Source: Porphyromonas gingivicanis JCM 15907
GTDB taxonomy: Bacteria > Bacteroidota > Bacteroidia > Bacteroidales > Porphyromonadaceae
Assembly: GCF_000614585.1 (NCBI RefSeq)
Contig: NZ_BAKX01000005.1
Coordinates: 1 to 64,000 of the forward strand
Reading direction: 5' to 3'
Length of the DNA: 64,000 nucleotides
Below the pieces are notes generated by a model. That model was not told the DNA's origin. It saw only the letters and a program-made list of their open reading frames with translations, and did no database searches. Position numbers and translations under genes: made by a program. Of the stretch, positions 15,564 through 24,628 are shown one piece after another. The stretch's first letter is position 1; each line of letters opens with the position of its first letter.

Positions 15564-16586
15564 TTACATAGAGTAGTATTCTTTTTTACGCTCTTCTTGA
15601 GGGATATTGCGAGCCTCGTCCCACATTTCATGAACTTGTTCTTCAGTGAGTTGGAACTCCTTAGCAATATCTTTGAAAAAGATATTGAGGGTTTCCTTGT
15701 CATTAGGATGTTTGGTTACGATGCGCACAGGTATCTTAAAGCTACATAGGGTCAAAGCATTGAACGATTCCTCCCAGGCGAAGGCATTGCGATGCTGATT
15801 GCCTTTCATCTTATCTTTTGGTGTTGCAAAGCGAACAAAGTGATATACAAGGTCGAAAGCTACATAGCTCTCACGCACTCCAATAAAGTTTTCGGCTTTT
15901 TGGGTAGCAGGATTGTTGAAGTAGCCCTTGAAGCCGATGTTGGCGTTAGAGAGTTCTACTTTTTCGTCGTCATCGTGTCTTAGAGTACCAGCGTGTGCAT
16001 GGTCTCCATGGTCATGATCGTGGTCTCCGTGGTCGTGGTCATGATCTCCATGATGATGTCCATTCTTTTTTCCGAACATAAGATGCTCTGGATTGGTGTC
16101 TCTATATACAAATCCGCTCATCATCATCTCTAACGACTTGTTGAGTGTAGCACCTTCTTGTGCTTGTCCTGGGGTATATTGACGCACATTTTCTGCTGTC
16201 AAGAAGAACTGGAAGAGGTCTTTTTTGTCATTTGCAGTATAGTAGCCATTCAAACGCTTGTTGTCACGATCCGAGAAAACAATCTCCGAAGACCACACAC
16301 GATTGGCTATTAGGCGGATAGGCTCATTGCTTAGAGGCTTATAGCTTTTGCCATCAGCTTGCAATTCGAGAGTTACGAGAGCTTTGTTTTTGAGTGGGAA
16401 AGCGACTTGCGATAGGGTAGCATCGGCATGAAATAGCGAGCCATGCATGTGTCCACCTCGCATTTGTAGCTCGATTTTTTGAGGCATAATTCCTTCCACC
16501 TTGTTTGTAATCTCTTTTTTCTTACAAGAAGAAAAGGAGAGCGCTACGCTTGTCGTGAGCGCAAGCATAAAAATGATTTTCTTCAT
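15564..16586 (-). CDS. His/Asp-rich lipoprotein, probable metal-binding partner of the TonB receptor
   Basis: A 340-residue lipoprotein: signal peptide and lipobox SFSSC (Cys about 21), then a beta domain (EPIRLIANRVWSSEIVF..RLNGYY..LFQFFLTAE). At about residues 175-200 there is a metal-chelating repeat of the type GDHDHDH, encoded by imperfect 24-bp tandem repeats near 16000-16060. A second domain follows (FIGVRESYVAFDLVYHFVRF). It shares the first domain with the next gene. The His-rich loop and the TonB receptor in the same operon suggest surface capture of zinc or another divalent metal. The start MKKIIF is preferred to the ATG six bases upstream. Confidence 0.75.
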   Translation of the reverse strand: MKKIIFMLALTTSVALSFSSCKKKEITNKVEGIMPQKIELQMRGGHMHGSLFHADATLSQVAFPLKNKALVTLELQADGKSYKPLSNEPIRLIANRVWSSEIVFSDRDNKRLNGYYTANDKKDLFQFFLTAENVRQYTPGQAQEGATLNKSLEMMMSGFVYRDTNPEHLMFGKKNGHHHGDHDHDHGDHDHDHGDHAHAGTLRHDDDEKVELSNANIGFKGYFNNPATQKAENFIGVRESYVAFDLVYHFVRFATPKDKMKGNQHRNAFAWEESFNALTLCSFKIPVRIVTKHPNDKETLNIFFKDIAKEFQLTEEQVHEMWDEARNIPQEERKKEYYSM

Positions 16587-16620
16587 AATCAAATATAAAT
16601 TGTATTGAGTAAATAGTAGT

Positions 16621-17313
16621 TTATTCCTGTACTATAATAGGTATTTGTAAATCTATATCAGTAACTCCTAAGAGGTGTTCGCCCGGTTCGTCAAAAGGAT
16701 AGTAGCTACCCTCCTTGCTCTTTTTAGTAGCGGGAGGTACTACGTGTACCAGTTGGGTGCGCAAGTTAAAGTCCGTGTAGGCAAGCTCTTCTTTGAGGCG
16801 AAGCACTCCTTCAAATCCGATGGGTTGTCGCTCTCCGCCGGAAGGAGCAACATCCATATACTTGTAAATGACTTGGCTTGCTATTTTGGAAGGATACTTT
16901 TGAGAAGTATTTTTCAATCGAGTGCATACGAAGAAAAATTGATGCATAGATGCCTGTTCGGGGGTCAAGTATTGTGCATTGAGACGCACCTTGGCTTTGT
17001 TGTAGAAGTTTATATTTACCTTGTACCATTGGTTCTTTGCCAAGCGGATAGGTTCGGGCTTACGGATAGTACCATCGCTATCGTCGGTGGTAATGGTGTA
17101 GCTGAGAGTTTCTCCTCCAGAAGGGGTAAATCGTTCGGCATAGAGCGTTGTGGTGTCTTGTGCTGTACCTGGGGTAAAGAGAACTTCGATACTCCAAGGG
17201 AATTCGTGCCCTCTTTCCTCGACATGGTTCTTTACTTCAGGGGCTTTACATGCCAAGAAAAGGAGCGAAAATAGGCTTCCCCAAAGAAGGGAGGCAAGAT
17301 GCTTTCTATTCAT
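16621..17313 (-). CDS. Lipoprotein paralogous to the His-rich protein, without the His tract
   Basis: A 230-residue protein with a signal peptide and lipobox LFLAC (Cys about 22). It shares with the neighbour the pattern EPIRLAKNQWYKVNINF..VRLNAQYL..MHQFFFVC, so the two form a duplicated surface-protein domain. The C-terminal half (VIYKYMDVAPSGGERQPIGF.., LLGVTDIDLQIPIIVQE) matches the equivalent part of the His-rich protein loosely. The start overlaps the 3' end of the receptor gene by 8 bases, so translation is coupled. It may present ligand to the receptor; no enzyme motif is visible. Confidence 0.7.
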   Translation of the reverse strand: MNRKHLASLLWGSLFSLLFLACKAPEVKNHVEERGHEFPWSIEVLFTPGTAQDTTTLYAERFTPSGGETLSYTITTDDSDGTIRKPEPIRLAKNQWYKVNINFYNKAKVRLNAQYLTPEQASMHQFFFVCTRLKNTSQKYPSKIASQVIYKYMDVAPSGGERQPIGFEGVLRLKEELAYTDFNLRTQLVHVVPPATKKSKEGSYYPFDEPGEHLLGVTDIDLQIPIIVQE

Positions 17314-19698
17314 ATCTATTGTTTGTTGGTTTATTCTTGTTATAGCGTGTAGCTATAGAGAGTTGCACATCTCTGCCCTTTTCATGGGCATAGTAACGAA
17401 ATCGGTTGGTGTATTCTTTATAGAGTCGGTTGAGGAGATTTTCTCCCTTTAATCGTACCTCCAATAAGCCTTTACCTATGGGAAAAGAGGCTCCTACAGA
17501 AGCTCCGAAAAGATGATAGGCAGGAGGTGTTTGAGGAATGAAATCTATATCGGGGTCAAAGCGTGTTTGTTGCGTTACGTAGAGATGTTGGAGTGCAAAA
17601 GATAGCTCTCGAATGTTTTTTAGTGATAGGGTAGGGCGCCAATCGATGCGTTGTGAATAGCGATCCGAGGGGATGTAGGGAAAGAACCCTCTGGTCTCTC
17701 GGTTGATAGCTCTTATCCACTGTCCTTCTACATGATAGCTTATGCCTTTCCAAGGTTCGAGGGTTAGACTCATATCGCCTCCATAAAATAGGGCATTGGC
17801 CTGTCGATAGCGAAATACGGGAAAGACTCCTGCAATCAATTCTTTTACTTCGGCTTTACCCGTAGAGGTATCTTTTTGAGGAGCGTCATAGATGTAATTT
17901 TTTACCCATTGTGCAAAAAAACTCGTCGTGAGCGAGAGGAAGCCAGTATTGTAGTTAAGCTCATTGTTCCACTTCCAAGCGGCTTCGGGAGCAAGGTTCG
18001 GGTCTCCTATTTCGTAGGAGGCGGCTCCGTGATGTAGGCCATTGCTGTAAAGTTCGTTTACATCGGGTGCTCTCCATGCTAACCCTAAATTGCTGCTAAA
18101 AGAGGCTCTGTCGCCCAAGCGTCTCATTGCAGATAGTGAGAAAGAAGGACTCTTAAATGTACTTTCACCCCCATAGAAGCGACCTAAGTTATCATATCCT
18201 TTGGCGTCGAGATACTTATAGTCATAGCGCACCCCTACTTCCAACTCATAAAGGCGTTGGATATACTTGGTTATGGCATACCCTCCTATCGAAAAAGAAC
18301 CGTAATTGGGGATGAGAGGTACAGCTCCAGTATCGTTACGATTGGCATTTTGCTGGAAATTGAGAGAAGTACCTACTATGAAGCGTAAAGGGATATGCTT
18401 GTCTGACTCCCAGCTTAAATGTCCCGAATGGGTCGTTAGGAAGAGACCCATCGAGGGAGCATGCTGGAAGCGACCAGGGCGATTTTCAAACTCGTCACGA
18501 GCATTACTCTGTACGTCATATTGCATACGTATCAAGCCTTTTATGCCCATGGAGTACTCTCCAGAAAGACGCCCAATAAGGTGAAGTACTTCTTGCTTGG
18601 GGTGTTTGATAGCGTAGGAAGCTGGTACGGTGTGCATAGGACGTCCCTTTTCAAAACGAGCCAAAAGGTCGTCCAGAGTGCCGATATGCGCTCCATAGAA
18701 TACTCCCAGCTGTGCATAGTATAGGCTGGCAAAAGCATCTATGGAAAAGGTGGGGCGTTTGAGTCCAATAGCTATTGTAGAGCCAGCTTCGCGAACCCCT
18801 GTGTTATTTAATACATATTCTGCTGTTTGGTAGTCTCCTGCGTAGAGCGAAGAGGCTTGCAAACGCCACTTTAGTCCATCAATAGGTTTATAACCTCCGT
18901 AAGTATCGGCATTTATGCCCCAACTTCGAGCGTTGGAGGCTCCTTGTAACGAGAGTTTCCCTCCCCATTGACTTTCTTCCGGTAGGGTAGCAGTGTTCAT
19001 TAGTATTACCCCTCCTATGGCACCAGCTCCGTAGCGGATAGATTCAGCTCCCTTAATAACTTCCATGTCGGTTACCGAGGAGGCATCTACCTCGGGCGCA
19101 TGGTCGGCACCCCACTGTTGCCCCTCTTGGCGCACCCCATTGTTGATAAGTAGTATCCTGCTACTGTGCATGCCTTGAATAACGGGTTTCATGATGGTAG
19201 CTCCACTGCTGATGCTACTCATCCCCGGTACTTGTTGGAGGATTTGTGCTAAGTTTTTACCCACATTCTCTTTGAGTTGCGCCTGACTCATACGTACCGA
19301 GACTGTGGTTCGCTCGCGCTTTCTTTTATCAGTGGTAACGACGACTTCGTCGAGGACTACATTCTGTAAATAGAGGGTAAGAGGGGCATTGCCCACTTCG
19401 TCATAGGTAAGCTCTTTTTGTAATTCTTGGTAGCCCACGGCATGTACCATAAGGTGTGCTTTACGCCCCGAGGGCCATTGGAGGTAGGCTATACCTTGTG
19501 GATTGGTGATTGTATGATACTCTTCTATACGCACTACAGCTCCTGGGATAGCTCTTGGGTGTGTGCTTCCAAGATGACTATTTCCAGCTGTTTGCTTACT
19601 TTGCTCTGAGCAAAGAGGGTATGAGGTGCCAGCAAAAGCAATAGAAGAGAAGCAAGGCATTTGGCGTACGGCATCAGTGTATTATATAGGCGTCTCAT
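17306..19698 (-). CDS. TonB-dependent outer-membrane receptor (apparent single-base frameshift near the N-terminus)
   Basis: The main frame encodes a carboxypeptidase-regulatory-like domain (GAVVRIEEYHTITNPQGIAYL), a plug domain (VLDEVVVTTDKRKRERTTV.., GVRQEGQQWGADHAPEVD.., IKGAESIRYGAGAIGG) and a beta-barrel ending in an aromatic-rich strand. The signal peptide is in another frame: from ATG 19698, MRRLYNTLMPYAK then a leucine-rich core to HTLFAQ. One missing C/G at the run 19557-19559 joins them into 797 residues. The plug resembles copper/zinc-type and siderophore receptors. With the two lipoproteins it probably imports a metal or metal complex across the outer membrane. Confidence 0.88.
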
Positions 19699-19812
19699 GA
19701 CGGGTTTCGGGCGGTGGCGGTAAATAATAGGTGGAGTTTTGTTCTCTTTGAGACTATTATATACAGGTTTCTTTGGTCGATTTTCGATACATCTCTTTCG
19801 TAAGAACTAAAA

Positions 19813-19844
19813 CAAAGATAGATGATTTTTGGGCTTTTTGCAAA
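19813..19844 (-). promoter_or_regulatory. Bacteroidetes-type promoter of the TonB receptor operon
   Basis: On the minus strand TTTG (19844-19841), a 20-bp spacer and TATCTTTG (19820-19813) match the Bacteroidetes sigma-ABfr promoter. Transcription would start at about 19806, giving a leader of roughly 108 nt before ATG 19698. I see no obvious metal-regulator operator. Confidence 0.6.
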
Positions 19845-20094
19845 TGGTAATTATAAAGTTGAGGTTTTGAAATCTCTTTTAGCTCTTTATAATAAAGGAT
19901 TTTCCTGTTTTTGAAAAAGAACTTTTTTTATTGCTTTTGTTCTTGTAGAGCAATACTTTCTTTAGTCTGAATTCGATATTTTATCCTCTTTTCCTACCTC
20001 TCTGAAAGGGTAAAAGATCGTGGAAAAGTGGTAGAGTAAGTGGACGAGAATTGTAATGGGCAGATAGCTTCCTGACACTACCTTTAGCCCCAAC

Positions 20095-20185
20095 ATTTCA
20101 AACCCTCTGTGTCTATTTTTTAACCATCCGAGCAAACTCTTGAAACCCTCCGTGTAAACTTCCAAAAGGGTTAATCCTTTTGTTC
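20095..20185. repeat. Dispersed 22-bp-lattice minisatellite element, locus B
   Basis: Degenerate units start with AACC at 20101, 20122 and 20144 (AACCCTCTGTGTCTATTTTT, AACCATCCGAGCAAACTC, AACCCTCCGTGTAAACTTCC), then AAAAGGGTTAATCCTTTT. The unit AACCCTCCGTG(C/T)AAAC recurs at the loci near 28.4 and 47.4 kb. It lies in the 630-bp gap between the TonB receptor and ung, where I see no gene. Confidence 0.7.
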
Positions 20186-20328
20186 CTGACCTTTATACCT
20201 TTTGTTACTTTTGAGAATAGTCTTTTGTATAGCCCTCTCGTCATCGAAATCGTCCCGCATAGAGAAAATGTATATCTTTGGAGTGCGGAAAAACGAGAAG
20301 AGTTTTGCTACATCCCCCGACACAAATT

Positions 20329-20994
20329 ATGAATGTACGCATCGAAGAGAGTTGGAAACGAGTCTTGTCCAAGGAGTTCGAGAAGTTTTACTTTACTGCC
20401 TTGACCGACTTTGTGCGTCAAAGTTATACCACGGGTAGGGTCTATCCGCCTGCCAAGTATATCTTTAGGGCTTTCGATGCTTGTCCGTTCGATAAGGTGC
20501 GAGTGGTTATATTGGGGCAAGATCCTTATCACGAGCCAGGGCAAGCTGAGGGATTGGCGTTCTCCGTGCCTGAGGGTATTACTATTCCACCCAGTTTGCG
20601 TAACATACTCAAGGAGGTCGAAACCGATTTGGGTCGCCCCTCTATCATTCGTTCGGGGCATTTGGGACCGTGGGTAGAGCAGGGAGTGCTCTTACTTAAC
20701 GCCACGCTCACAGTGGCTGCGCATAGTGCTGCATCGCATCAAAATAGAGGTTGGGAAACCTTTACCGATGCTGCCATAGAGGCGCTCGCCAAGCAGCGAG
20801 AAGGTCTTGTTTTTATGCTTTGGGGGAGTTCGGCTCGGCGCAAAGCAGCGATGATATCGAGCAGTAAGCACGCTATACTCGAGGCACCTCACCCATCGCC
20901 TCTGTCGGCTTCGCGTGGCTTTATCGGTTGCAAGCATTTTAGCAAGGCGAACAAATATCTCATAGCACAGGGCAAAGAGCCTATCAATTGGTAA
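20329..20994 (+). CDS. ung: Uracil-DNA glycosylase
   Basis: A 221-residue enzyme of family 1. GQDPYHEPGQAEGLAFSVP is the catalytic loop with the aspartate that activates water, LLLNATLTV and WETFTDAAI follow, and HPSPLSASRGFIG is the Leu-type intercalation loop with the catalytic histidine. It removes uracil from DNA at the start of base excision repair. The ATG at 20329 (MNVRIEESW) matches the family start; the in-frame ATG at 20278 would place the promoter-like TATCTTTG at 20273-20280 inside the coding region. Confidence 0.97.
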   Translation: MNVRIEESWKRVLSKEFEKFYFTALTDFVRQSYTTGRVYPPAKYIFRAFDACPFDKVRVVILGQDPYHEPGQAEGLAFSVPEGITIPPSLRNILKEVETDLGRPSIIRSGHLGPWVEQGVLLLNATLTVAAHSAASHQNRGWETFTDAAIEALAKQREGLVFMLWGSSARRKAAMISSSKHAILEAPHPSPLSASRGFIGCKHFSKANKYLIAQGKEPINW

Positions 20995-21186
20995 CTTTCG
21001 TGCGCCCTCTGTCCGTTTCTCCCATCTGCAGGGGCTAATAGAGGGGAGACAGGGGGTTATACATCAGAGGATATATTTTCGATTTTTAACCGAAAAGGTT
21101 TATCTTTGTTCTGTTATAGGTGTCCCGTAATTCGGTGATGGTCTTTAACTTTTTTCTGAGGTGTACCACTTGTTAGAACAAGAAAG

Positions 21187-22908
21187 ATGAACGAAATCAA
21201 TAATAACAATCCGTTAGAAACTGCCAAAGAGGAGAAACGCTCCTTAAACTTCGTAGAGCAGATTGTGGAAAAAGATTTAGCAGAAGGAGTCAATGATGGT
21301 CGTGTGCAGACACGTTTTCCACCAGAACCTAACGGCTATCTGCACATAGGTCATGCCAAGGCGATATGTATTGATTTCGGAATGGCTCAGAAGTATAATG
21401 GGGTCTGCAATCTTCGTTTTGATGATACCAATCCGACAAAGGAAGATGTTGAGTATGTCGATGCCATTGTCGAGGATATACATTGGCTCGGCTTTCAATA
21501 TGGAGCTATTTACTACGCATCGGATTATTTCGAAGATTTGTATGCTTTTGCCGAACGTTTGATTATGGAGGGGCATGCTTATGTAGACGAACAGAGCGCC
21601 GAAGAGATTGCTCAGCAGAAGGGTACGCCCACACAAGCAGGTGTCGATAGCCCTTATCGCAATCGTCCCAAAGAGGAGAGCTTGGACCTCTTCCGCAGGA
21701 TGAATGCAGGCGAATTTGAAGAGGGAGCTATGACTTTACGTGCCAAGATAGATATGGCATCGTCCAATATGCACTTCCGTGACCCTATTATCTACCGTAT
21801 TATCAAGCATCCTCACCACCGTACAGGTACGCAGTGGAAGGTGTATCCGATGTATGATTTTGCACATGGACAGAGCGACTTCTTCGAGGGTGTAACGCAC
21901 TCGATTTGTACGTTGGAGTTTGTTCCTCATCGTCCGCTTTATGACTATTTCATAGACCTTCTTAAGGATAAGGATAGCCATTATCGTCCTCGTCAGTATG
22001 AGTTTAATAGATTGAACCTTACTTACACTATGATGAGCAAGCGTAAGCTGCTGCAGTTGGTCAAAGAGGGATTGGTGAATGGATGGGACGACCCCCGTAT
22101 GCCCACTATATGTGGTTATCGCCGTAGAGGTTATACTCCTAAGGCTATCCGCAATTTTATTGATAGCATCGGCTATACGAAGTACGATGGAATGATCGAT
22201 GTGGCACTCCTTGAGCATGCCGTGCGTGAGGACTTGAACAAAGAGGCTATTCGTGTTTCGGCTGTTTTAGACCCTATTCGTTTGGTAATAACTAACTATC
22301 CCGAAGACCAAGTGGAGTACTTCGATGCAGTCAATAATCCTGAAAATGAAGCCGATGGTACACACTCTATCGCTTTCTCACGGGAGCTGTGGATAGAGCG
22401 AGAAGACTTTATGGAAGAGGCTCCAAAGAAGTATTTCCGCCTAACCCCAGGCAATGAGGTGCGTTTGAAGAATGCCTATATAATACGATGCACAGGCTGC
22501 AAGAAAGATGAAGCGGGTAATGTGCTCGAAGTATATGCCGAGTATGACCCCGATACTCGTAGCGGATTGCCAGGAAGTAACCGTAAGGTAAAGGGTACGA
22601 TACATTGGCTCTCTACCCAGCATTCAATAGATGCCGAAGTGAGACTCTATGACCGTCTTTTTGTAGACGAAGACCCCTCTTCGGTGGAAGGCAAGACATT
22701 ACAAGAGATGCTCAATCCTAATTCGCTACAAGTGATTTCCAACGCAAAAGTAGAAGAGTACCTACAAGGGGCTTCTGAGGGAGATAAATTCCAGTTCCAA
22801 CGTACGGGCTACTTTGTGGTAGACAAGGATAGTACTAAAGAGCACTTGGTGTTTAACCGTACCGTATCGCTCAAAGATACGTGGAGTAAGATTGTCGCCA
22901 AGCACTAA
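21187..22908 (+). CDS. glnS: Glutaminyl-tRNA synthetase
   Basis: A 573-residue class I synthetase. PPEPNGYLHIGHAKAI places the HIGH motif at 53-56, LRFDDTNP follows, and TMMSKRK (281-287) is the KMSKS-type motif. The C-terminal half is the two-barrel anticodon-binding region. It charges tRNA-Gln directly, so this organism has the direct route. The 192-bp gap upstream has TATCTTTG at 21101-21108 as a -7 candidate; its -33 element is weak. It is followed by dedA after 31 bp. Confidence 0.97.
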   Translation: MNEINNNNPLETAKEEKRSLNFVEQIVEKDLAEGVNDGRVQTRFPPEPNGYLHIGHAKAICIDFGMAQKYNGVCNLRFDDTNPTKEDVEYVDAIVEDIHWLGFQYGAIYYASDYFEDLYAFAERLIMEGHAYVDEQSAEEIAQQKGTPTQAGVDSPYRNRPKEESLDLFRRMNAGEFEEGAMTLRAKIDMASSNMHFRDPIIYRIIKHPHHRTGTQWKVYPMYDFAHGQSDFFEGVTHSICTLEFVPHRPLYDYFIDLLKDKDSHYRPRQYEFNRLNLTYTMMSKRKLLQLVKEGLVNGWDDPRMPTICGYRRRGYTPKAIRNFIDSIGYTKYDGMIDVALLEHAVREDLNKEAIRVSAVLDPIRLVITNYPEDQVEYFDAVNNPENEADGTHSIAFSRELWIEREDFMEEAPKKYFRLTPGNEVRLKNAYIIRCTGCKKDEAGNVLEVYAEYDPDTRSGLPGSNRKVKGTIHWLSTQHSIDAEVRLYDRLFVDEDPSSVEGKTLQEMLNPNSLQVISNAKVEEYLQGASEGDKFQFQRTGYFVVDKDSTKEHLVFNRTVSLKDTWSKIVAKH

Positions 22909-22939
22909 GCTGTTGTAACCCTCACAACTCTTTATCGTT

Positions 22940-23623
22940 ATGCAGGCTTTTATAGCGTGGTATTTATCGCATATTAATTACCTGACAATTTTTCTCTTGA
23001 TGACTATCGAGAGTAGTTTCATTCCCTTCCCGAGCGAGGTCGTAGTGCCTCCTGCTGCCTATTTGGCAGCTCAGGGAGAGTTGAACGGAAGTCTTGTTTT
23101 GTTAGTTTCCACATTGGGAGCTCTTTGTGGGGCTGTGATCAACTATTTCCTCGCTTTATGGTTGGGGCGTCCGTTGGTACATGCTTTCGTTCGTAGTCGT
23201 CTGGGACGCGTTTTGCTCTTGAGTGAAGAGAAGTTGGTACGTGCCGAACACTATTTCGACCGCAAGGGAGCTGTCTCTACCCTCATAGGGCGGTTGTTGC
23301 CCGGTATCAGGCAGTTGATTTCTATACCCGCAGGTTTGGCTCGTATGCGCCTCTTATCGTTTATGCTCTATACGACGTTAGGAGCAGGGGTGTGGAATGT
23401 TATTCTCTACATCTTGGGTTACTCAGTATCCAAAATACCTGGTATAGAGACCAAAGAGCAGTTAATCGAAAAGGTGACGGTATATAGTCACCAGATAAGC
23501 ATCGTTATCCTTATCCTTTTTCACCTTATTATTATACCATTGGTACTAACTAAGGTGTACAAAAAGAGGAAAAATAGAAAACAAACTATTGTGCCTTCTA
23601 AAGATGACTCTCCAACAACTTGA
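22940..23623 (+). CDS. DedA-family membrane protein
   Basis: A 227-residue integral membrane protein with four to five hydrophobic segments. SSFIPFPSEVVVPPAAYLA (residues about 25-44) and the segment with GRLLPGIRQLISIPAGLARM (split here as GRLLPGIRQ and ISIPAGLARM) are the DedA signatures; the Glu and Arg residues in these re-entrant loops are required for undecaprenyl-phosphate or phospholipid flipping in characterised homologs. The C-terminus is basic (KKRKNRKQ). The last 20 bases overlap the start of oxyR in another frame. Confidence 0.9.
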   Translation: MQAFIAWYLSHINYLTIFLLMTIESSFIPFPSEVVVPPAAYLAAQGELNGSLVLLVSTLGALCGAVINYFLALWLGRPLVHAFVRSRLGRVLLLSEEKLVRAEHYFDRKGAVSTLIGRLLPGIRQLISIPAGLARMRLLSFMLYTTLGAGVWNVILYILGYSVSKIPGIETKEQLIEKVTVYSHQISIVILILFHLIIIPLVLTKVYKKRKNRKQTIVPSKDDSPTT

Positions 23624-24527
23624 ATACCTCTTAGCTTTGGACAGACATAGACAGTTTGCCAAAGCAGCTGCCGCTTGCGACATAACGCAACCGACACTTA
23701 GCACTATGATTCAACGGCTCGAAGAGGAGCTGGGCGTTACTCTTTTCGACCGTACCCAACAGAGGCCTACTGAGATAGGGCTTAAAGTAATCGATCAAGC
23801 CAAATGTATCCTACAAGAGGCATCGCAGATTAGAAGTATCATTGACGAAGAAAAGCATACTATACAGGGTACTTTTACTCTGGCGGTGTTGCCTACCATA
23901 GCGCCCTATTTGCTCCCTATGGTATTGCCTAAGTGGAGGACCAGCTTTAAGGATTTAGAGCTTAGAATTGTCGAAATGAAAACGAGCGACTGTCTGAAGG
24001 CCATTGCCGACCGTACCATAGATATGGCCATTATAGCCTCCGATCCTGAACACACAGATATTCGTTATTCGCAGCTTTATTTTGAAGAATTTTTAGGCTA
24101 TGTATCTCGCAACGAAAAGATATACCGCTCTTCAGTGGTACGCACAGCCGAGGTAGACGCTCAGCGTATGTGGTTGCTTGATGAGGGACATTGCTTTAGA
24201 GATCAATTGGTACGTTTCTGCCAGTTAAAGTCTCAAAGCAAAGCGAAGTTGACCTATTCAGAGGGTAACCTTCTTTCCTTTATGCATCTCGTAGAGGCTG
24301 GGCAGGGACTTACCTTTATACCGAAGTTGGCAGAGCGCTATCTTGATACAAATCAACGTACGCTAATACGACCCTTTGCAATACCACGTCCCGTGAGAGG
24401 CATTTATCTTGCTTATAGAAGAGATTTTGTACGCCAGTCTATCTTGGCACTTTTCGAGGAGAGCATCCAAAGCTCCGTACCCCGAGAGATGCTCTCTATA
24501 AGCCCAGAGCAGATGTTGGCTAAGTAA
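23604..24527 (+). CDS. oxyR: LysR-family hydrogen-peroxide sensor OxyR
   Basis: A 307-residue regulator. Residues 1-60 are the winged helix-turn-helix (FAKAAAACDITQPTLSTMI). The regulatory domain carries GHCFRDQLVRFC, with Cys197 and Cys206 spaced as the peroxide-sensing Cys199/Cys208 pair of E. coli OxyR. Oxidation to a disulfide activates catalase/peroxidase and Dps-type genes. The ATG at 23604 starts inside the dedA reading frame, 20 bases before its stop, so the two genes are coupled. None of the usual targets is in the window. Confidence 0.92.
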   Translation: MTLQQLEYLLALDRHRQFAKAAAACDITQPTLSTMIQRLEEELGVTLFDRTQQRPTEIGLKVIDQAKCILQEASQIRSIIDEEKHTIQGTFTLAVLPTIAPYLLPMVLPKWRTSFKDLELRIVEMKTSDCLKAIADRTIDMAIIASDPEHTDIRYSQLYFEEFLGYVSRNEKIYRSSVVRTAEVDAQRMWLLDEGHCFRDQLVRFCQLKSQSKAKLTYSEGNLLSFMHLVEAGQGLTFIPKLAERYLDTNQRTLIRPFAIPRPVRGIYLAYRRDFVRQSILALFEESIQSSVPREMLSISPEQMLAK

Positions 24528-24628
24528 AAATAGCTCCTGAGAGATAGTTAGAACCTGTCTTTCAGGAGTTTTCTATACACTCCACTATGGGAAGTAGGAA
24601 AAAGTACACACCACATAACCACAATAAC

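Noticed and set aside
16675-17274. A 199-codon plus-strand frame opposite the second lipoprotein
   Set aside because: The minus-strand gene has a lipobox and a paralog; the plus-strand frame has no recognisable features.
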